From assembly GCA_022829145.1 (NCBI GenBank), contig CM040761.1, positions 19,623,245-19,687,244 on the forward strand: a DNA stretch of 64,000 bases, written 5' to 3'. The DNA comes from Albula goreensis. Lineage: Eukaryota; Chordata; Actinopteri; Albuliformes; Albulidae. Below, in pieces: positions 1 to 64,000 of this stretch (its first letter is position 1; the number at the start of each line of letters is the position of its first letter). The notes below the pieces were generated by a model. The model made no database searches. It had not been told where the DNA came from and saw only the letters and a list, made by a program, of their open reading frames with translations. The position numbers and the translations under genes are program-made.

Positions 1-2383
1 TATTAAATATAATACACCCAAGCCACTCTCAGGAAATATGGGACACTGTCAGATTCTGGAGGTGAGCAGTTTGTACATGATAGGTGACATGTGCTCTGTA
101 ACCTGTGGACCTGGCTCCTGGATTACTGATTAATATTGAATTTTCATACGCTGTGATGCTCCAGTTTTGTACTGTGATCGAGTTTTCTATTTATATATCC
201 ACTAATCTGGTGGATTATAAATAAGATGCTTATTTTGTCAGAAACTCAATGAAATGCATTTGTTTCATAATTTTGCAAGTGCATTAAATTGCACCACTGA
301 AGCTGTGTTTGACCTAGACTGTGTTCAGTGTATGGAAACACTGAATATACAGTGTTACAACTCTTTTGTGATCTGGGATTTTTTTTTACTAAAGATGGGC
401 GGTAGTTATACAATTTATATAGTTGGCTATCTTAAATTTATATATTTTTTTTTGTCTAGCTATAATTGCAAGCTATGTTTACTTCAGTTCGCAATCTAGA
501 TTATGTTAGAGGAACAACCAAGTATTTTACACCCTAATCCTGCAGTAGTTTACTTTCTTGTAAATTGAGGATATGGCATGACATAAGCCTAATTGAATGA
601 GGGGGATTGTGGTGGGGAGCAATTAATCATGTCTGTAGCCAATTATGACAAAATTGTACAATTTTAGCTTCACTATGCTGAGTCATAATTTTGAATGATC
701 GATGCAGTAATTCCTCGGGTATGAGTATGCTAAGATTGACTTTAAAGTTGAATGACAATCAAGTAGTTAATTGTATGTTTAATGATATATATTTTTTTTA
801 CTTGCATGCATAATTGAACATGGTTCTTCAATGTACCTCAATTATAGTTTCTGTACAGTGTATCCAAATTCAGCAAAGCAGGGGTGGAAATACACTTTAT
901 ACTCTGAAAGGGACCTTTTTTGCTATTATACTGAAATAAAGGGCTCCTCAGTAGAATTCTTAGATTCATATTTGTGAATAATAATAATAATAATAATGAT
1001 AATAATTAAAAAATCTCCTAGACTTGAGTCCTTGCTGCCGGTTTGCCTTGAGTCCACATTCCTTTAGCTTCCCAGCCGTGCGGGGTAATCCCGCTCGTCT
1101 TTATCAGTGGATGATAACTCATCTCTCTCTAATGGACATGCCGAGCCAGGCCAGCCACTGTGTCACTCTTCCTAATGTGATTACATCACCAGTGGCCTAT
1201 GGGCAGTGGCAGAATCTGGGGAACTAGGCTACCGACCCAGGTACTCAGACACCATTGTGTTGCTGTTGTGCAGCCCTGTCTTTGAAACATCCAGGTCGAT
1301 GAGGTGCCTGTGTGATCTGTGGCTAAGATCATCGCAGAAAGGCGCCAGAAAGGAGAGATTGATATCTGTGTCATGCTTTAAATAAGGACATGTTTCAGCG
1401 TGACGTGTCCCTCTCACATTGTCCCTGAAAAAGTCCTCTGTGTGATGTCATTGCTCAAATTTGCAGGAAGCAAAACTTTCTATTCAAAATGGCCAGTATT
1501 GCAGTCATCTCAGTCACTTACTTTGCTATATGAGTTTATTTCATGGTTTCCCTGTTTTTAGTCATACTTCCATATTTTTGTAAGAAACAGAAAAGTACCT
1601 GTCATGTTTGACCATTTATATCTCTGCAGTGCTAGTTTGTACTTGGCATCGTTCAGGCTGTTGGTTTTCTGTATTAAATCACATTATGTAGGATGCCCAA
1701 CATCACAATGACCTCTAGATGTTCCAGCATCTTGTTTTATGTGGAGAAAATGCTGCAGGGAAATTGTATGTTTCATTTGTTACTGGTTTAAACAGCTGTG
1801 GGATGCTGTTTTTAAGCTGTGGCCAGGTGCCTGAATTTTCCTGTTTTACCTGCTTTAAAATACATTTACGGATTATTCTCTCAATTAGTCTGAGAGCCTC
1901 CATCTGGTTTAACCCCCAACATGGCACACTGCAGTTCACTGTCCTCTTTCCATTCCTGTAAGCAGGTGACAGTTTTATTTAGGATTTTCTGCAAATCTCT
2001 TTCAAATCATTGTCATAGCCACAATTACACAAACCAGTCTCATGTAAAAATCAAATTCTGTTAGACTTATAGAAACATAAAGAAAATGGCTATAATCACC
2101 CAGTGTGTTCACCATAGTGCTGAAAGAAAAGTTCTTTGATTTATGTCTCGCGCAAATGGAAAACATTTTGGAATTTAAAGCCCCTGCTCGCACCATGTTA
2201 CTTCGAGTGACATTTACTTCCCTTCCTGAATTCTGGAGACCACTGCAGCATGTGAATGGACTTCTGTAAAAAGAGAAAAATAAAGAGAGACTTTAAAGGC
2301 TGGGAAACCTGGTGCTGGCAGCTTTGCTCTTTAAATCTGTACCGTTACCCTGTGTGAGTCTGTGCATAGACCTGGGGCTGTGT

Positions 2384-2420
<37 letters not shown>

Positions 2421-5414
2421 GTGTGCGAGAAAGAGAGAGAGAGAGGGAGAGAGAACGGCAGAGAAAGTGGGATTGTTTAGTCCAGGTGGGGGTGGAGGTG
2501 GGGGGGGGGGGGTGTGGTGGACCTTACCAGACAAAGATTACTGTTGCTATGTCTGAATCCACTGAGCTTCGGTTGCTATGAACAAAAGTAAAATGGGGGA
2601 TTGTGCTCCAACCAGAGTTATTTGGAGACGGAGGTTCCCCTTAATGTTCCTTTTACCTACATAATGTGTAAATATTTTATTTTTTATGTGAATGCATATG
2701 TGTGCATGACTGGCTGCCAATGTCTGTATCACTTCATTTCTCTCTCCTCTGTTAACCTTCTCTGATGGTCAAACATGGTGCTCCTCTGGTGCTCTTTAAG
2801 CATTGTTTCCATAGCCTTGGGGCTGGTCCTTGAATAACGGGTGTATCTGACCTTGTTAATTGACCCAGCCGAGCACTGAAGGCTTTTTTGCTTGAATAAA
2901 AAATAAAGGACGCTGCCTCTCCTGCACCAGACCATTCAGCAACAGCCTTGTTTCATTTTTAACTGCCCCAAAACCAGACTGTCTGTTGTGTGGGCGTATT
3001 CACTGAGGTGCACCTAAGGATTTGACAGAATCTGAACTGGACATGTAGCTAAAGAATTAGTCATTCATAGAGTATCCATTGGCTACCATATTGAGAAATC
3101 TGTCATAGGACTTCTGTACTAGCTTTTGTAATATTAGCACAAAACACCCACTGCTCTCTACCAACTTCTGATTGCAAAGAAGCACATGCTGGCTAACAAC
3201 ACAATGCATGTGATTCACTTCCTGTATCCTATGCAGTCATGGAGTCAGGAAATATTTGCTGTTTACTGTGTTGTACAATAAAAATGGCTTGGTCCTATGG
3301 TACTAATCACAGTGACCATCAACTAGGATGTCTTTTTGTGGTTAGCTCCCACTCTATTTTCACCCATCTCTTACGGATGGCAAGAGGCGAGCAGATCAAA
3401 TCTGGCTTCCAAGCAACTGTTGCTAAGGATGGCTGAGAGGGAGCAAAGGTCTGACTCTGTCAGATAAGACCAGTCCATGTGACATCCTGTGACATCCTGT
3501 CCAAACCAAACAAGAGCTAGGAAAATATCCAGGATAGTCATCAGAAGCTGTTGTTGTTGTTTGTATCCTAAAAAAAAACATTGACATTTGGAGATGCATA
3601 TTCTTGTCATTATATATGTTTGCATGTGTTTATGAAAGTGTATGTATGCACTGTATGTAAATATGCATACATTTGTTGTACAGACAGGGTTTTTTTTTTT
3701 TTTAAATACACTGTATGTTTACCAACCCGCTTTTGAGGCGTGGGTGTTTGTTTTGACTCTTTTAATTTCCTGTTTTTTTTTTTTTTTTTTCTACAGCAAG
3801 ATTAGGAATAGGATGGGTGCACTTTAACGTATGCACGTAATCTCCAGCCATTGGTAGACTTTTTGTGGCTGACGATGGCCGGCCTGCAAACTGCCCAGAC
3901 CTCTGGCTAGGCAGCTGTGTGGTGTCTAGAGCTGACGGGTCACTGACCGAGCCTGGAGCTCCGTCAGCCACCTCAGCTGGTGTGCTCCCGTCTCCTTTCA
4001 TACAGTCCTCCCCTGTGCTAACGCGCTCCATCGAGGTTCATTTGAGTTTGTCTTTCAAACCTCTGGGACAAGGATACTAAATTAAGTTGCAGGTCAGCAG
4101 CGTGTTGACACATGTGCAGCACACGGCACTGTGGGACAGGCTCTCAGGCCTCATGGCTCATGACCACTGAATCACAAGCTCAAGTAGAAAGTGCTGCTAT
4201 GCCATCAAACGATTCAACGTATGTGTTTTTATGAATTTAAACAAAAATACACCAGAATTACTGAGTCCTGCCATGTGTCATATAAGGAAAAAAGTCATTG
4301 TATGCAAATACCATCATAATATGTACCATACTCGAGTCCTCAATAAGAGATAACCCTGAGGACGTCTGCTAAGCAAACAGTCCTGCTTTCCCCTGCAGTA
4401 TGTTCCATGAATATGAACTCAGTAACTTTTCAGCCTCCTTATTATACATGTTATACATGAACCAACGAAAAAGTATCATACTCCGAGCTATGTGTACGGT
4501 GCCAAATCCCACCCTATTTTTCTGCTGATTTAGAGGGGGGTTTTGGAAGCAAAGGCCTCCCAACAATGGCGGATGAGTGCATGGCTTCACCCGGGCCTCT
4601 CTGGTACAACAACACACACAGGGCTCCGGGGGTGCAGCAAAGCCCCGGTATCAAGCCCCTGAATGGAGCAGAGGCCTCCCTTTATCTCCTCTGCTATAGC
4701 CCCAGGATTAGTGTCCAAAGGCTACTGGTGAACGGGGGAAAAATTGCTACACCCAGCAGTGTCTTTGTGTCCCGTACTGCTGTCTCTGCCCGCTGTCTGT
4801 ATGGAGCCGATCTTTGGGGATTTCACACCAGAGTAAACGTGGTTGTAAATAAAAAAAATAATAAATAAATACAAAAATTTAAAAAACTGTCCGTGCTGAT
4901 GGATATCCCCCACAAAGTGGCCAGGAGGCATTGGGGATGGGGGTGGTGGATGTTGGGGGTTAGTTAGGGTTGAAACATGAGATTACAAGACCCCCCACAG
5001 ATTTTGGAGAAAAGGGTTTCTTTGAGGAGAGAACCTGTGAAAGTCAAGCTAACCTCCTCAGAGGTCAAGAGCAGGGTTCTTCCGTGACATCATCGGCAGT
5101 GGAACCTCTCAAGTTCACGGTGTTCTGAAAGAACAGCCGGGTCCAATCAAATGCCTCCACAGAGCCAAAACCGCCAGCAGGCAAAATAGTGCCCGGAGTT
5201 TATTTTCGCTGGCTATGTTTAGAACTGTTTGTTATGGGACAATCGGAACTGAGCCGGGTACTGGATCTAATGCATTGCTATCAGAGCACTGTACTTAAGT
5301 GTAAGGAAAACAGTACTTTTCCCCTGCGAGGGTTCAGCCACATGGTATGAGCAATGTCTGATCCCAACACTGTGATATCTAATGTGTGGCCACCTTGTTT
5401 TGTTTCCTTTGCAG
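1..5414. other. Non-coding stretch before the first coding exon (probable intron after a 5'-UTR exon)
   Basis: No convincing gene is visible. The acceptor at 5413-5414 means transcription starts upstream, so this is probably intron, and the untranslated first exon is either unrecognised here or left of the window. Contents include an (AAT)n tract near 980-1001, a GT/GA microsatellite at 2385-2455 followed by a G run, and T tracts near 3690-3703 and 3772-3791. There is no CpG-dense promoter-like block. An AATGGCGG motif lies at 4565-4572. The short open frames here are chance or low-complexity. Confidence 0.6.
2385..2512. repeat. Compound (GT)n-(GA)n microsatellite followed by poly-G
   Basis: About 20 GT units run to ~2426, then GA units to ~2455. 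After a short unique spacer there is a G-rich stretch ending in an uninterrupted run of about 13 G (2500-2512). The open frames over it encode only Val/Cys and Arg/Glu runs and are not genes. Confidence 0.95.
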
Positions 5415-5423
5415 GGGGGGAAC
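5415..5423 (+). other. myo1b: 5' UTR end of myo1b coding exon 1 with splice acceptor
   Basis: The sequence tttcctttgcag ends at 5414, a good pyrimidine-rich acceptor. Nine untranslated bases (GGGGGGAAC) follow, then ATG. This decides the start: the first ATG after the acceptor opens the MSKMEV reading frame, and it has A at -3 as favoured for initiation. A second in-frame ATG three codons later (Met4) could also serve. Confidence 0.85.
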
Positions 5424-61466
<56,043 letters not shown>

Positions 61467-62148
61467 GTGAGGCTCACCACTTCGATGACTTACCCCAAGT
61501 GCCATTCTGTTGCCATAAATTGTCTTGTCCTTTACTCTGTTATGCAATATCTCACACTAAATTCACATGACGTTCATACACACAGACTGCCACCATTGTG
61601 GTGGTTCTTTGATTCATGTCTCATTTTTTGACCTTTTAATGGCAAATTAAAAGTCAAATGACCCTTTCCATCACTGTATTCATGCCACAATGGAAAGCTG
61701 AATGGTTGGGATTAAAAGATCAGGGGGTGATGTGTGTTCCTGGTGGACAGTGTAGTATGTAGAATAATTTTAAGGTCTTTGCATGCTGTCATGTATTTTA
61801 TTTATACACTTGACAGGGAGTAAAATCATTTTCCCTCAAAATAAGCAGATAGTAAATGCCTCACTGCTGGAAAACCAGCCAAGGTAAACAAAGGTGGTAT
61901 GAGTGTGGTAACAGTGAGGAGAGATGTTTTCAGGATGAATCAAAGTACGCCTGATAAAGCCCCAGTTCTGGCCGTGGGGTTTCGAGCTCCTCGTGCGCTG
62001 TTGGGGCTTGTTTCGTTTCTGGTGTAATAGTTACAGGACTGGTCTGATCACAGCTGCTTTTCAGTCCTGCATTCCTCATGATCTGTGAGCAGGACTGGCT
62101 CACAGAGCCCTGCACACCACCCCTGTCACATACATGTGCTCACTGCAC

Positions 62149-62196
<48 letters not shown>

Positions 62197-64000
62197 TCTG
62201 GCAAATGGCACATGCATGCGCTCACGCATGCACTCACACGTGCACACACAGGTACATGAGGAAATGACACATGCACACAGGCAGATACAAGCAACCCATC
62301 TGCATGATGCTGAGAGACTCAAATGCAGTACATGCAGACACAGTATCCAGAATTATACCTGTGAAACTAGTACATTTTCACATCACAGTGCCTACAGTTT
62401 TAGCTGCACAGATTTGTGAGGGTGCATGCCTGACTATCATGATTGAGCTGTTTTATAGTCTGGGGTTCCTTGTTCTTTGTTGGAGGAGCTCTGTCTGGGC
62501 TAAGTGTTATCCAGGCCAGGCGCTGGACCAGAGTCACTGCCAGTCTTCTTCTCTGTGGCACACACTTGCTTACACATATGCATATTCTCACACATATTGT
62601 CAAACACAGTCCCAAAAGTTTGTATTTCATTGTTTCTCACATGATCTACTCTTCTTGGCCTGTAATACTACCAGTCAACAGATGCATCCTGGTTGAGTGA
62701 GTCAGTCTTGAAGTCTATAGATTATAGGACTTTGCCTCTGACTCACAGTGAGGTTAGCTGTGGGATTTTTTTTGCAGTAACTCATTAATTTCCCTGTAGG
62801 ACATTTGTTGGATTTGGTTAGACAAGACAACACACTCTGAAGAGGGAATTGCCAGAAAGCTCTTTCATATGGTCCTTGTACCGACGCATGCCCTTTCCCA
62901 TGAAAAAAACACACCCCCACTGACTCACTGCAGCTATGCCAACTTTGCAGATTTGTTTCCTGGTTTAGCAGCATTTTAAGAGATTACAGGCGGCTGCCAG
63001 AGCTGTGACCTAGAACTGCATGTCAGTGGTGTCAGAAGCAGTGGCCAGAGAAGTGGCCGTCCTATAAAAAAAAAACTCTCAAAAAATGGCACAGTATTGG
63101 CAGAAGTTGGTCCATCTGGCAACTTTCTGTTTTTGGAAATATGCCTATACCGCTTCTGTTTTGAGAGCAGACAGACCGCCTAAGCTAGGCCCTACAGAAC
63201 CGCACAGGAGTACAGTGTCTATCTTGCCTGTCTGTCTCCCTATTTCTGTGGCAGGGCTAGCCACAACAGTGTAATGCACATGTGATGCAGAGTAGAGAGA
63301 TGGGGAGGCGGGAGGTGTTAGCTGCGGTAGGAATTTAGAGCTAAACACGCACTGGTATCCTGATGAATGGTGCTGAGGGTGCAGTAGCTGAAGGAGCAAG
63401 ACCTCTCAACAACCCTGGGAAAAACAGCACTGACCCAGAGTGAAACCTATGCTGGGACTTCCAGTTCAAAGACCTGGCCACTGTGACCATAACACAGAGG
63501 GAGAGAGAGAGGTCTGTCTGAACCGGCTCCAGGAAGCTAATAGCACATATATCATTGAGTCTCATTTCAGATAAAAGCAGCTCACAGTTACAATCACCAG
63601 GACTGTAGAGTAGTCAAAGTTGCAGTTTGAGTGATGTCTCTGTACCATTTAATTCCTCTTACTGTCCTGTTTTTTTTTGTTTGTTTTTCTGCCCATTTAC
63701 ATTTTGTTTGTGCAGTAGCGTTAGCAAGTCAAAAGATCTTAGGTAAATTTGAATTTGTCTCTTGGGTTTTTGTATTAGTGTTTTAATACTGTGAGTGGAG
63801 CTTGAATGTTTCTGTGTAGTACATCACATGTGGCTTTGGTGGTTGATATTTATCTCTTACAACTCAACACACTGTGCAATATTTTCCTCCATGCTGCCTG
63901 AGCCCTGCATGCTGTGTGGAAATCTTCCCACGTCTCTCTATCTGCCTTTCCCAGTGACTCAGCCCTTTCTGTAAATACCTCCGCCATCCCTAACAATACG
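61467..64000 (+). other. myo1b intron 12, partial (runs off the window)
   Basis: No further myosin exon is found up to the window end. It contains the CA tract at 62145-62194 and short T runs; otherwise unique sequence without recognisable genes. Confidence 0.8.
62145..62194. repeat. (CA)n microsatellite
   Basis: About 24 CA units with one CG interruption, followed by a decayed ACACATGCAC-type extension to about 62280. Confidence 0.95.

Noticed and set aside
3774-4080. Acceptor-like T tract plus ctacag at ~3796 followed by a 71-codon frame
   Set aside because: No recognisable protein, no clear donor, and no link in phase to the myosin start. Probably a homopolymer that mimics an acceptor.
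61467-64000. Search for the next motor exon (DNSFEQF and onward)
   Set aside because: No frame in this stretch resembles it, so the exon must lie beyond the window.

Overview
The window is vertebrate nuclear DNA, most likely from a ray-finned fish. It holds the 5' part of one large plus-strand gene, cut by long introns rich in microsatellites and old short interspersed elements. Twelve exons, all with AG acceptors and GT donors, encode the first ~395 residues of an unconventional class I myosin that I recognise as Myo1b (myosin-Ib). The start MSKMEVKTSLLDNMIGVGD is close to what I recall of vertebrate MYO1B and unlike MYO1A. The teleost call rests on V-SINE-like elements with the characteristic 3' tail, abundant (CA)n tracts, and a dispersed GATC-palindrome repeat that I associate with fish genomes. 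The species cannot be fixed.

Layout: 1-5414 is non-coding, probably the intron after an untranslated first exon that lies outside the window. Exon 1 (first coding) is at 5415-5558, exon 2 at 12535-12650, exon 3 at 36822-36916 after a ~24 kb intron, exon 4 at 42785-42889, exon 5 at 44566-44612, exon 6 at 46779-46842, exon 7 at 53024-53122, exon 8 at 53631-53734, exon 9 at 57209-57356, exon 10 at 58591-58708, exon 11 at 60821-60907 and exon 12 at 61401-61466. From 61467 to the end is intron. The rest of the motor, the IQ neck and the membrane-binding tail lie to the right of the window.

The exons carry the nucleotide-binding core of the motor: the P-loop GESGAGKT in exon 3, switch I NDNSSRF in exon 5 and switch II DIYGFE in exon 12. 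Exon phases join perfectly except at exon 10. That exon is one base short of the expected length, giving an in-frame TGA at codon 340. This is either an assembly or base-call error in a short C run, or a real null allele.

Other points of interest are a 7-copy 48-bp minisatellite just upstream of exon 2; a 273-codon open frame in intron 8 with a strong splice acceptor in the correct phase; a pure (CA)55 tract in the 508-bp intron 7; three copies of a repeat built round GATC palindromes; a TIR-bounded element with an internal duplication; several V-SINE remnants, one ~100 bp upstream of exon 3; and a sharply CpG-rich block in intron 10. No second protein-coding gene, functional tRNA or rRNA gene, CRISPR array or recognisable retroviral element was found. 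I saw no convincing undescribed biological system. The in-phase intron-8 frame and the exon-10 lesion are the best leads.
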